NCBI GenBank assembly: GCA_914767715.1
Contig: OU612074.1
Location: 13,566,062-13,626,061, forward strand
Origin: Membranipora membranacea
Lineage: Eukaryota; Bryozoa; Gymnolaemata; Cheilostomatida; Membraniporidae
Direction of reading: 5' to 3'
DNA length: 60,000 nucleotides
This document shows, one piece after another, positions 35,991 through 48,055 of this stretch. The translations under genes and the position numbers were made by a program. The notes under the pieces are model-generated. The model worked only from the letters and a program-made list of their open reading frames with translations. It was not told the DNA's origin and did not search any database. Positions within the stretch are counted from its first letter, which is position 1, and each line of letters starts with the position of its first letter.

Positions 35991-36000
35991 ATTCATAGGA

Positions 36001-36075
36001 CTGCCGCAGTTCCTAATTTTGGGCTTGGTGTGGGTGGGGGGTGGACCACCCACACCAAGCCCAAAACTGCGGCAG
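36001..36075. repeat. Long hairpin within a directly repeated segment
   Basis: Arms 36001-36037 and 36046-36075 pair almost fully (CTGCCGCAG and TTTTGGGCTTGGTGTGGGTGG), with one 6 nt bulge and an 8 nt loop. The flanks (GCAACATGGGCTGCACCAAC and GAACTGGACTTTTTCTG) also occur together at 35627-35720 without the hairpin, so the hairpin looks inserted in one copy. Confidence 0.75.
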
Positions 36076-36824
36076 TTCTGTGATTCTTTTGCCCATACAG
36101 AACTGGACTTTTTCTGTAATGTGTGGTGGAAAATCCACCACACAATACCATATTTTCATCTGTAGATTATTCTTGACCATTGTATCACTGACATGACATA
36201 TATTGCTTGGTTATAATACAGAGCTTAAGCTAGCGTTCCATCCTATAGAAGGGATAGACAGCTTTTGATTAATATATACTTTTTTCAAAATTAAAAATCT
36301 AGATTTTGAAAATTCCTTTGCAAATGTAAGAAAATGGGTTCATTAGAAAGTATTAAACCAATGAATGAGTTAGTTTCAGGCTATGCACAATATTATGGCG
36401 AACACAATAATACTCAATGATGAGGGGACAACTCTAGTAAAATCAATCCAAAGCTATCTGCTCACATAATTGATGTACCATGCCTACTTACTTTGAATAT
36501 TCTAAATATAGAATATTCAAACAGACTATTCCTGATATGTAAAGGGTTATCTACCCTGATTTCAACCTCATGAACCTACTATACCAATATTATATAGACG
36601 GCTCAACTTATATATATTATCGCAGAAGCAATCTCAATGACATCATAAGTATATATTCTATACGCATTTAATCCTGGCAATTATCGACATGGAGTTCAAT
36701 ATTAAGACGGCTGCACCGTCTTATAGTCTTATCACAAACAGTGTAGTGGATTTGCTATATTAATCTCACCATGTGCGTTTCAGTGTCGAATCTGATCATT
36801 ATAATCAATACACCTTGTATAGTT

Positions 36825-37080
36825 CAAGGTCTGGGTGCATCCCGCTTAGGCTACACAGTTAAGGTTTTGGGTACATCCCGCTTGATCTGCACAGAGGGCA
36901 AGGTCCGGGTGCGTCCCGCTTCGTAAAGTACTCCATCAGATGTAAATGCATCCGTTACACGATCCAGCTTGTATGCATCTTTCTCTTGACAACAGCTCTG
37001 CTGGGTTGGCCTGACCACCAGTAAGACTCTCAGTATAACCGCTCTGCTAGGTTGGCTAGGCCACCAGCATGACTCTCTCT
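36825..37080. repeat. Short imperfect tandem repeats
   Basis: Three copies of an element containing GGGTGCATCCCGCTT or variants lie at 36825-36922. Two copies of a unit containing CTCTGCTGGGTTGGC and CCACCAG follow at 36994-37080. No coding frame. Confidence 0.6.
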
Positions 37081-39059
37081 AGGCTAAAGCTCTGACAGTT
37101 TTACTGCCCAGCCTAGCTCACCCTCTCTTGTTGGAAAGGGATGTCCCATCCACAAGTGGCAATGTTTGATTATAAGCCAAATGAACCAACATTAGATTTC
37201 TGAATCGACGAACAGATTTTGTAAGAAAGCGAAAGAAAGATGATGTTATTAGGTGTTGAGTTTTCATGATACTATATACATCCTGGATTATATCCACTAG
37301 GTGCCATCCTTGATTGAAAGATTGTCAATTTAATAGGAGTCAGCCAGTAGAGTCTTTTGATTGGACATGAATGGATTGCTGTCTTTCCCGGTCCAACAGA
37401 GAGCGGCCCTTCAATGTGTGGTTGCATGTCTATCTAAACCCGCCCAGCCAAAACTGCCAAATTCTTTTATTTGATTAAACTTATTTTATAGCATAAACAC
37501 TATAAAAAAAAAAACTAGGCCTTTGGTTTCATAGGTTAAACAACCATTTCAGGTGCGAAATTGAACTGGCCCCCTCTACAAGGTAGATTCATAAACTGTT
37601 GAAAGTGAACAACAAATAGATGAATATAATTTACAATCACATTCTGTGGACATTCATTGCACTAGTCATCGATGATTTGCTACTGAGAAAATAAGTCTTT
37701 CTCCCTAGACTATGCGCTTAAACCGTGTCGGGACAGCTGGTAGTATCATTTCACTATTAACCACTTTCCCAGTGGTTGATAATGCAAAATGAAAAATGAA
37801 AAAGTTGGAAAGTTGTTGATAATGAAATGCTTCTACCAGCTATCCTGACACTGTTTAAACGGTTAAAATACTTCCCCCTAATCTTATTAGCACCTATAAA
37901 AACACTTCTCAAAGGATCCGATGTTGTATACTAGATACCTAATACAAACACAAATACCTATCCTATTAATATAATATAGTAATAAAATCTTTATTTCCAA
38001 ACCATTGGTATGCTACCTTTAATTAAAAGTGGCTACCCTTACAGGTTTTGATGAAATAAAAATGATAAAATGCATAAAACTTGCATAAAAAGGATATAAA
38101 TAACATAAAAATTGATTAAAAAATTTCGTACTTATACATATTTCACACATATTCGTTGTTGACATAGGAATAAAAAAGTGTTCGCTCACTTAGCTGAGTT
38201 TTGCACTTAGTGTTGCGTCGATGGCAGTACCACTCCGAATGTCTAGTGTTGTTATGTTTAGGTACCAGGTCATTTACTCCATAAAACAACTATCTATCTA
38301 TGCTTTACAAAGTTAAAAACATGTTGGCTGTTGGGCAATGATGAACGCTACATTTACATTGTCGTTGGCCCTGACCATCATTTTTGAGAATTTTTGTTGG
38401 AGAATATTCATTTTGATATTGTCAGGCAATCAATAATATCAGTTAACACTAAATCACAGCAATGAGCCCCCTCTCATTGATCACAGAGTGAGTAGTAGGG
38501 ATCTACTTTCATCTTTCCTTGATTCCATCTACTAGCTGATATGATAGACAATGTTCATATCTATATAGTTGAGATCCTAAAAGTATTGAGGATTATTGTC
38601 TACGCAGAAATATTTTTGTTTGGGCCGTGTTGGTGCCATTCAACTCTCTTTTACATCGTTGTATTATGAGTGATGACTATACAGTACTTTACTATCATGG
38701 CTCTGGGTACGGAGCCGTGATTTTTTAGATTAGAGAAAGCTCTCAGTGCCTTCAGCATGATTCACCGTTACAGATAACATGAAGATTTGACTGAATTTGC
38801 CCATGTGACTCACGTATGTTTACAGTCGCAAGCATTGAAAGTAGCAGTACATTGCATGCAAATGAATTGAAAATAACATGCACCTTGATGAAAAAGAGTG
38901 GCTCTATTCGCAGCACAGTCAAAGCAAGGAGCAGGGGAACTCCCGACCCACCCTTCCTCTTGGTTGTTTGAATCATTTTGTTCGTTCTTGCCAGTCATCA
39001 TCAAATACATTGCCACCCCTGTCTATAGAGTAACTAAGCATTTAGGTAGTCGATATCAT
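37081..39059. other. No gene recognised
   Basis: AT-rich sequence with only chance ORFs on both strands and no splice-flanked coding stretch I could support. Confidence 0.4.
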
Positions 39060-39163
39060 CGGCCCCTGGGACTTACATGCCTTTCTCTTGCCACCAATGT
39101 AGTCTATTATCAACCACCCACAAAACACCGGGCATTGGCAAAGTAAAAGCATGTTAGTCCCAG
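39060..39163. mobile_element. About 105 bp palindromic MITE
   Basis: Left end GGCCCCTGGGACTTACATGC; the right end reads the same in reverse complement with a few mismatches, over about 32 bp. Partial copies occur near 34385-34420 and 34865-34890. Confidence 0.65.
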
Positions 39164-40935
39164 GGGCCCATGTTGGCCACCCATCACTGATTAAAATAAT
39201 GATAAGCAAGTTGATTCTTTGGTGAGCAAGCCAGCTACATCACAATGAGCCTCTTTACTGAGCTGAGCTAATACCAGTGGCCTATCACAAAGTCAATGAC
39301 TTTGGAAGAAGGTACGATTGGAAGAACCCAGTGCACAGACAACAAAGGTCAAAGTTAGACAGGTCCAACGATGTCATAACATGACTTCTGAAGCAATTGG
39401 GATTGAAAAGGAGTTTTGACTTATATGTCGGTCTATAAGGAGTTTTTATTATGGGTTTTAAAAGGGTGGTCTAGAATATGTGCTCTAAACTGCTCCCATT
39501 TCATTATATTATTTTGTTGCAGCATTGTGTTATTTATGGCAATCAACCACGATGGAGGCACATTTTTTATGAAAAAAAGCTTTTTTTAAATTATTCACCT
39601 CAATATGCTATTCACTATATTTTCTCTGAAATACTCTACAACTGTTTTAAGAGTTTGAAACATTTTTGAAAGAACCGAACAACTTCCGTCGCAAAAGATT
39701 TCTATCAATGCCATAAAAATCGATCAAAGAGAACTATGTGAAATTTATAAAAAAAAATTTGGTTGTGATGCCTCTCTTCTTAATCTTAATCTCAAACTTT
39801 GAAACCTAGTACTCACAAAAAAATCCTCATCAGCATCAGCGTTACAGCTTTCTACACTTCCAATTTTAATAATTAACTACTTGAGAAAACCTCATGCCGA
39901 TCAATAATTTTTGGTTAATTTGAGTGAAAAACTCCATAATCTATCTGTTCTGTTGTGAGCTTACCTGTCATATAGCCTTTACCTGGTACTACAAGGGAGA
40001 AACTATACCTTCTGCTGAAATGTTAGTTTTAGACTCTCCAAAATATCTGGAACCATCAGGAAGAGACAGAAAGCATTTCAGATCTCCTGCTGATATGTAA
40101 ATCTGTCGTTGAGTCTATAGATCAAATCTTGTTACTTTAAGTTAATTTGTAAAAACCTCCTCCGAATCTGTCAGAGAGTCTCAAACTAAAATTCAACCAG
40201 GAGGTCTATAATGCTTTCTGTGTTTCTCTGATAGTCTGAATAGAATTTCAGACTGAATTGCAAAACGGCTGACAGCCTACTATCTTTTAACTAATACTTT
40301 TGATAATAATCGTGACAAGTACAATAATTTTATACATATATATATATATATATCATTTTCTTTTTCTATAAAGCCATATATAACTTACTTTCCCATTTTT
40401 AGAACATCGTCATTTATTTGTGTGTAACCCCTTTTTTTTTGTATTTAGCTGTGTGGAGAGGTCAACAAGTTACTTTTTAACTACTCTGTTATCTGTAAAC
40501 TTTCTAGAAAACCTCTTTAAACAAATAAACAGAAACCTCCAAATCTTGTGATGAGTTTAAACAATGAACTAAACCTCCATAAAGTCCATTTTATTTTCAA
40601 CATGAGTAAATATTTTCCATAACATATAATATGATATCAATCTTGTCTGCGCACAAAGCTTGATATTTAAAAAGGTTTAGTTTAACTTATTTGATATATT
40701 AAAAATTTGATATGTTTAAAAAGGTTTAGTTCATTGGCTTAAAATTAAGATTGGGATAGGCGGTCTGAGTTATCCCTCCCCAACAAGGAGGTAGGCAACT
40801 CCCATTTATTTATATGGCAAACCAACCAAAAGGCTCAGAATTCACCTTTCTCATTGGTCAGCAAATATTCCTGCTTCGGAGTTAATATTAGCGACTCATC
40901 CCACATGGAGGGTTTTTCACAACTATTACTTACAG
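39164..40935. other. No gene recognised
   Basis: AT-rich. It includes a (TA)n run near 40338-40352 and a small inverted repeat (AATGAACTAAACCT at about 40563 against its complement at about 40722). No ORF with coding character. Confidence 0.4.
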
Positions 40936-41118
40936 GAGACAGGTGAGTTGGACTATTTACAAAGTTCTGGTCGAAGTAAACGAATGAGTACAATATCACT
41001 CAATGCCCTCAGTGCACAGCATTGTACTATTACAGTTCAGTGCCTCAGTGGTGTAGGAGGTCATGTGCAGCTAGCTGATTTTGGGCTGCAAAAGTCAGTG
41101 GATGATTGTGCATGGTCA
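40936..41118 (+). pseudogene. Putative exon interrupted by the Mutator-like element
   Basis: From an acceptor (ATTACTTACAG) at 40935 an open frame runs to the target duplication at 41109-41118. If the element and one duplication copy are removed, it continues at 45094 for five bases to a strong donor (CGGCG|GTGAGT, exon end 45098). The restored exon is about 188 bp and contains GGHVQLADFGLQKSVDD. The DFG triplet alone is not enough to call a kinase, since no HRD loop precedes it. Family unknown; exon status is inferred from the splice sites only. Confidence 0.4.
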
Positions 41119-42049
41119 GGGTATCACGAAACCACCTACCCTACCCCCCTACTCCTACCCTACCCCATACCCTACCCATACCCTACCCTGGGCACAAAAC
41201 TACCTGTTGTAGATTGTCAGTGTGTCCCCTGCACACCTAGGCAAGACTACCTTCATGGGATGCTCCCAACTACATTTCTTCTTCAGAAGCCTGCTATTTG
41301 TAGGATGGATTGACCTTGAGCTGACCTTTCAGTTACCTACATTGATCTGTTTTTAAATGGTTGGTTGACACTATTGCAGAAGTCCAAAGGCATAGTACTT
41401 CTCATTGGCAATTGTCAACTTGTTTTGCACCATGAGAGGACTACTCCTTCATGAGATCCCAGAAAATATCAATTACTTGGCATAATCTTGCATCTGAAGA
41501 AAAGACAACTAACATGTAAGGCACATGCAAAAAATTTCTATGTTCTTGTACAATCTGACCACTTTCCTTGGTGGCATCAGGGAACCTTCGAGTGTGAACA
41601 CACAGGTTCCCTGGTGGCATCGACAGTACTAGTATGTAAGTTTTGAATAGCAATGTGTCCTCGTGCGTCTTCTCAAGGGCGGCATGGAGTTCCACCATCA
41701 TATTTTTATGACCGTTCCCCCCTCCCCAAGCCATGTAGCAGATATTGGGCTTTGTTGAACTCTACTCTCACCAGTCAATTCTCTCACATTTTCCAATTTA
41801 TGGCCCTTATCGTTATGTTCCAATCATCAATTTCATTGAGTTGTGCTTCAACAGTGCCCAATAATTGTGGACTGCGGTGCCATGAAAATTTTGGGACAAC
41901 ATCATTGAGGCAAGGAGTTTCAGTCAAACTGGAACTCCTTGCTTGAGGCAAAGTCAATTCACAGAACATTTTTAATACGTCGATATCCCGAGTCAAATAT
42001 TATATTTCGTGATTGCAACAATCCGTTAACAATGATGATCACAGTCAAT

Positions 42050-42395
42050 GGAGAATACAGCATTAGAATAAAAAACCAACCATGGCCCGCTGATTCATAG
42101 AACAAATAATTCAAGTTTCGTAAGTATACCATACACCAATGAATATAAACACAACTGCGAACTGCTGTAGTCACAGTCAAATTCTTTTTACAAAAACAAC
42201 ACTAACAAGATGTAAGGTCTGGAATTAAAAAATGTATGCTCAAACTTGTCAGGCTCAACTTCGGTAAAAATGGTGATAATACAGCATTAGAATATAAAAA
42301 CCAACCTTGGCCCGCTGATTCATAGAACACATAATTTAAATTCCGTTAGTATACCCCATACACCAACGAACATAAACACAACTGGGAACTGCATC
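42050..42395. repeat. Direct repeat inside the Mutator-like element
   Basis: 42050-42172 and 42272-42395 are about 120 bp copies sharing GGCCCGCTGATTCATAGAAC and ATAAACACAACTG. This is an internal duplication next to the transposase 3' end. Confidence 0.75.
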
Positions 42396-42425
42396 TATCA
42401 CGAGTGTCAGATAAACGTTTCGTAG

Positions 42426-43640
42426 TTATAGAGCAGTTCCGACAAACAGCGGCTTTATGGCCTGCACAGCTGAATTCAGAGTCGGATCTAACACAACTCT
42501 ACCTGTGAATTTAGGGTAAGTTTTGGTGACACAGTCTCTCTGTAAGTGGAAATGGTGGCTCACTGGGTTCGTCGGTGTGAAGCTGACCAGCTTTCCACTA
42601 TCATCCCTCTTCATAAAAGATTGTCGACATGTGTGTCGCAGCACAAATCTTTCCCCGAGAATCGTTGTTCTACACCCATTGCACACTTTTCTCCTTGAGG
42701 TCCCTCTTACTACGAAATACTCGCCATCATCATTCTGCGTTGACGGTTGTGGAACAGCGCCCACCTTTATGTACAGAGGTGGCCACCACTTTCTTCCCGG
42801 CAGCTGAAGTGGGCTTTAGCTGCAAGCTGAGTGAGGGAAGCACGGATCGTTGTATTAGTTCAGCAACCGATCCGGGCCCTTTGAATATGGCTACAGCCAT
42901 CACATGGGCACAAAGTTTCATCCTGATTTAAGTCTGGCATGTGCAATTAAGGTTCTCCACGACAACTTCCTTCTCCGTCCCATACTTGACTAGCGTGGCG
43001 TCAACTCCCTCAGTCAGATTGCACAGCCGAGATCAACTTTCGAACCCCTGCACAGTTGCATTCCCATATGTCTGCGACAGCTGTGTGAATAGCTCCACTT
43101 CATCTTCCACATAATCCCTGCAATCAAAACAAGTAATATCTACCGAATTTGTTGCGAGGTTCTTTGCATAATAAGACGAACGATGGACTCTGGAAGGTAT
43201 TCTCATGCTTTTATGCGGCAATTGTCTTTCAGATGCAGCATGCAGCGTAGAATGTGTGCTTCGGGGAAACATTCCCTGATCGAATTGACGAGCGCAAGCT
43301 CGCCGTCTGTGACGAAGATGGAAAGTTTTTTTATTTCAGCATTGTTGTTACAGAGATCTTGCCATAAAATTACATAGTCCTTACATTGCATTCTCGTAGT
43401 CAGGATAATGGGACCTAATAGAAGGGGATCACCTTGATATTCATTAGCTCTTATTGTTGTTACAAACGCATACATGTTTGTTGGGGTTTCAGACATATTG
43501 AACGTAACATCAACATGAATGGTAGCTTTCGGATGCTGAGCCAAGTACTGGAGCTGATCATCACTGTATAATACTATGCTATAATTGTCTTCTGTCAAGG
43601 TGAGCCTTGAGTCTTGTGCCAATATTTAGCATCCTGCATC
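42426..43640 (-). pseudogene. Broken MULE transposase
   Basis: On the - strand, 43622-43203 encodes the DDE core of a MULE-type transposase: HVDVTFNMSE (first Asp), a central hydrophobic sheet region, FVTDGELALVNSIRE (second Asp) and FPEAHILRCMLHLKDN. Related coding continues in other frames at 43272-43033 and 42921-42730. The end at 42764-42426 carries a Cys/His-rich segment (CNGCRTTI, LRHTC, HHFHLQRDC) that may be a zinc finger. The switches in frame make the gene defective, unless some are introns I did not resolve. Confidence 0.7.
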
Positions 43641-45098
43641 TGCCTGATGCATCTGGGAACAGAGCCTGTGCTGGGTGCTACACTTATTGGTCTTTCAATA
43701 GACATCTACAATTGCCTCAGTAGCTGGATACTCGCATTCATGTAACAAGAATTGCCCAAGTTTGGTAAACCAGCTATCTCTCCCACAGCACTAGGGCTAC
43801 AAAGATACAACACGCATGTTGAAATGACATCGGAACTAGCATGGTTTATTACATCATGATAGTCAATAGTAGATACTCAAAGGCAGGCAGCCCACGGTAG
43901 TAAGATTTTGTAGAGGTTTTGAAAGTAAAGAAACTTTATGGCCAGCTTTACTAGCAATGATCAAAACTTACCTCAGCTCCAAAAATAAAAACAATACAGT
44001 TAAAAACATATTAACATTGATTGAATATTGGGCCATTAGATAAGTGTTACCACGTTCGTCCCTTTTCAAATGGCCATAAATCAAATCCCTCACACCCATT
44101 TGCATTGATGGAAATAGTTGGACTATTTCAATGTCCATCAATACCTATGCTCGCGCCTTATTATTGCATGCAAAATCAGTGGTGCCTCATCCCTCAGAAG
44201 AGAAATATTGTCCATGGAACCTGTCAAAATCAGAGATTAAAATAACCATGCTTCAAGGTAATATAAATAAGTGGGAAAAAAAGGATAACAAAATAAAATT
44301 GTAAATATATAATGAATGTTTGCCCTCCCTCATCAATTTTCAATGCAACTTTGACCAATGACCAATGACCATTGCTTTGACCAAGGGCCACCAAGGGCTT
44401 AAATTATTTAAGCCTTGGGTATAATTTATTTAAGTCTTGCTTGGGTTTGGATAGTAGTTTGAAGGAAGATTAGATTAGATTAGATCTATAGGATTACATT
44501 CATTCATTTGTTGATTGATTGAAGTGAAATGTGAATGAATGAATTTATTTAGTTGCTTGGAGAGGGTTCAACCAGATGGGTATCAGTCATGTTGGCACCT
44601 TACCTGTTATTATAGATAGTGATAGATATAGTAGTAAACTAGTAGTAGGCCTAGGACGTTGGTTGTACTCCAAAATGTTCCTTCTTGGCTCCGAGGTTGA
44701 TCTAGAGAGAGAGGGCTAGCTGACAAGAAATCAAAGCTAATACTGCATGTTTTCCACTTCACTTCATAAAAAATAGTATGTTAGCATAATCAATAACTTG
44801 GTATTTTTATAATAATAGAGGCATTATTTATGGAAAAATTCTTATAATTAAATTAGCAAAAGAAATATTATTAGAATTTTTTTCCACACGAAACTCTCTG
44901 TTATGGTACTGAGTCACAATATCAGAAAAAAATTCTTTATCTCAAAACCACAAATGACCATTGATCCAACTTATATTGGCAAATACATTCTTGATGTGAT
45001 TCCTGACACACTGACAATCCACTCCAGGTAGTTTTGTGACCAGGGTAGGGTAGGGGGGTAGGGTAGGTGGTTTCGCGATACCCTGCATGGTCACGGCG

Positions 45099-47333
45099 GT
45101 GAGTTTTTGAATAATTGTCGGAAATATTTTTGATGTATTGTTCTGTTGTATTCATCGATCACTGGACTCGCATCAACTGATACACTAACAACTGGTTAGT
45201 GATGATTACTACATTTCCCACTTCTAAGACTTCTAGGCCTACTGACTATTCTGTCTGTTTTTGACCTTCAATGATAATGGCCATGAAGAATGATGCTGTG
45301 CTCATTAACCCATCAGTAGCAGTGGACTCTCCTACAAGATGTTGTACCATTCTCTTGCCGCAGAATTTATAAAGAACATAGTCCTTGGTAGACACAATTT
45401 TAACATCACTCTCTGTTTATGTTGTTTGTTGTGAGTGGTTAGGTTGTTAGTTTTTTATGTGAGTTTAATTATGGTATATGAACTTGAGGCCGCAGTGTAC
45501 ATCTATAAAACAGAAACACAAGGTTTTGAGTTATGGTGGATGAAACACTAGACCAAACAAACATTATGGGATGTAAAACATAAACATCCCCTTTACAATA
45601 AAATGAAACATAGGCCAGAAAAACTTGGTTACACAAGTTTATGCTAAATCAGGCAACGACGCATAGAAAACATAATGTCTGGGTGTTTACAGGCTGTTAT
45701 ATAATATACACATACATAACAATTATATGCAGCAGAATCTCTGTTACATTCTTTCTCACGGTTTTAGGCTTCGGTTTGGTCTTTTATGTTGCAGAAGCTT
45801 CCACAAAACAATTTTTTTCTGGTGTGTACCTCAGGTTTGCTGAGGCCATTTTCGTTCTCTATGTTACCTTTTTTAGGCGAACTCCAGCTTTGAGGGTATC
45901 CGCTCAGGTGTTGTGCACAGATTTTGGCCAGGTGCTTTTATAGTTTGCATGTCGGAGAAGCTGAATCGGCGACAGGGTCAGATGCACATCACTGCTGTTT
46001 TTTAACGATAAGTTCATTGACGTCGAAATTTACATTTACAAAGAGTTTGGTTTTTTTTTGCTGATTAGGTCAATCAGGTGCTCTCTTGTTCTGCACATGT
46101 ATTGTGCACTCAAGTTTATGCGCTTAAAGCATCAATGAAATGAACATCTAAATAATCAGAGGACCTGTTCCAGCTTATAAGCTTCGAAATGAGCCTAAGA
46201 ACAGCTCAATTGGTCAATTAGGACTGAAGTTATGACTTATCAAAGTAAGGCCTCGCTGACACACGCTCGCGAGTCTTGCGCAGGGGCCTGTGATGTCATA
46301 GACATACATTTTTGCGTATATATCTACCATTAGAATCTTTGAACCTGTGAAATTTCGTCGAAATTGGATGAAACGAAACATAGCTCTTGTCATAATAGAG
46401 ATTAATCCAAAGCAAAAAGTTGGATGAGATTAACACATTTTTTGACGTGGAAAAAAGTTGGTTTCACTTGAACAGTTCCATGTACGAAAAATTTCGAATA
46501 TTGGTCGAAAACCCTGATGTGACCTCGCACCCAGGCTTTCCGATATAACGAGTGAATATTGAAAGGGTCGACTTCAATACCTCATAACACAGCTTGTAGT
46601 GGTCTAAGAGGGTCAATTTTGGGCTTGTTTTGAAACTGATTAGCTGGAGAAACAGCTCTGATGATCTAAATCTTACTTTCATGGATGCTTTAAGGGGGCC
46701 AGTTAAATAGGGCAGTCAAATAAGACTTCGTGTAAAGAAAGAAAAAAAGCAAGTTTTACTTACAGGGCCTTAAACATTTGAAATTCATACAATTCTGTAA
46801 GACTTTGAGTCAGTATCTTCTAAATGTGAGGTATCTCACAGGTCGAGGCGTTCTTCTGATCATTTGTACACTACATTGCACTATCTACCGCCGTCATTCC
46901 AGATGGGCCCTCATGTTTAGCGCTGCAGACATGGTCAGCCATTGTTTTAAGCTCTATAGAGGTCTATAGAGCTTTTCAGCTTTTGGTCGATATATCCATC
47001 ACATTATTTTGGGAGTGTCTCAGCGACAAATAAATTTTTACCCGTCTCTTTTGCTCTTTGGAATAACATACAAATTTATATCATTTCATCATATCCATTT
47101 TACTTTTTCATTTAACTCAACGGTGTCCACTAGTTACTTTAGCCTCTTTCTGTTTGGCTCTTGGTGTTGATATTGGTAGGTCAATATTCTCTGAAAGCTG
47201 AAAGGAGTGGGAACCCTTACTTAGTATTTTAATAAGCCTACAAATCATTACCCTGATAACTTTAATTTTGCTCTAATTGAGACATAGGCTCATATGATTA
47301 ATCAACTGCTGTTTTCCATTATTTGTTGGAGAA
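45099..47333. other. No gene recognised; one dispersed repeat copy
   Basis: 46785-46905 is a direct copy (about 80% by eye) of 47650-47770, sharing GTACACTACATTGCACTATC and GAGGTATCTCACAGGT. ORFs in the interval look like chance. Confidence 0.45.
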
Positions 47334-47632
47334 GCTGACACAGCTGGGTTTTGCCCATCAGTGCCACCAGTCAAAAATTTAAATAGAGAGTTGTGGCCTC
47401 AAAACATCTAGCCAGTAGCTCTGAATGGAGTTATATGAGCTCTTAAAATATAAGGAGTATCTTCTTCCCCAGCCATCCACCATTAGCGATGACATAATTA
47501 TGTTGAGGTTGACCAATCAGGTGCCTTTAAAATCTAGCTGAGATCCATCAAGAATAAAAATGTTGGATCTCAGCTAGATTTTAAAGGCACCTGATTGGTG
47601 GCTATGCTGGGCAAAGCCCAGCTGTGGCAGCA
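47334..47632. repeat. Palindromic element with 35 bp perfect stem
   Basis: Arms 47513-47547 and 47564-47598 are perfect reverse complements around a 16 bp loop (arm start CCAATCAGGTGCCTTTAAAA). Outer segments 47334-47366 and 47600-47632 pair imperfectly (CACAGCTGGGTTTTGCCCA against TGGGCAAAGCCCAGCTGTG). A MITE or foldback origin is likely. Confidence 0.75.
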
Positions 47633-47944
47633 GTGGTTTAAACGTATGACATTTACACAGTGCTGTAAGATCTTAAGTCAGTATCTCCTAAATATGAGGT
47701 ATCTCACAGGTTGTAACATGCTTCTGAGCGTTTGTACACTACATTGCACTATCTACTGCCCTTTCCAGATTTCAGCTAAATAGTATTCTGTAGGGGAAAT
47801 CAATGGTATCTGTGGTCGTTCCCCTTGCCCATCGTAAACCTCAAAACTCCAGGCATACTCTGTTTTGGAGTCACACACCTCAAAAAGTTTCATCCCCGCT
47901 TATCGGGTTTGTTGGCATTGTAAAATCTAAACTTGATCCTCCTT

Positions 47945-48055
47945 GTCGCAATCCCAAAAATGTTGCAATCCCATATAAACGTTGCAATCCCAAAAACATT
48001 GCAATCCCAAAAATGTCGCGATCTCAAAAAAGTCACAATCCCAAAAACATCGCAA
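47945..48055. repeat. Imperfect tandem repeat of about 18-20 bp
   Basis: Six or so variants of GCAATCCCAAAAA followed by CRTT- or TGTC-like spacers. The small ORF across it is a consequence of the repeat. Confidence 0.7.

Larger units (their letters stand above)
41119..45083. mobile_element. Mutator-like DNA transposon with long TIRs and 10 bp target duplication
   Basis: Inverted terminal sequences GGGTATCRCGAAACCACCTA run for over 90 bp at both ends (41119 to about 41226, and about 45000 to 45083). They include a CCCTA-rich block and ACAAAACTACCTG, then ATTGTCAGTGTGTC. The direct repeat TGCATGGTCA abuts both ends (41109-41118 and 45084-45093). Total 3,965 bp. Long TIRs, an 8-11 bp duplication and the transposase motifs inside all fit the Mutator/MULE superfamily. 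Confidence 0.85.

Noticed and set aside
40936-41118. Protein kinase exon because of LADFGL.
   Set aside because: No HRD catalytic loop before DFG and no APE-like segment after it; a single triplet is not enough.
41441-41734. 97-codon - strand ORF within the Mutator-like element.
   Set aside because: No recognised domain and no link to the transposase frames; it may be chance.
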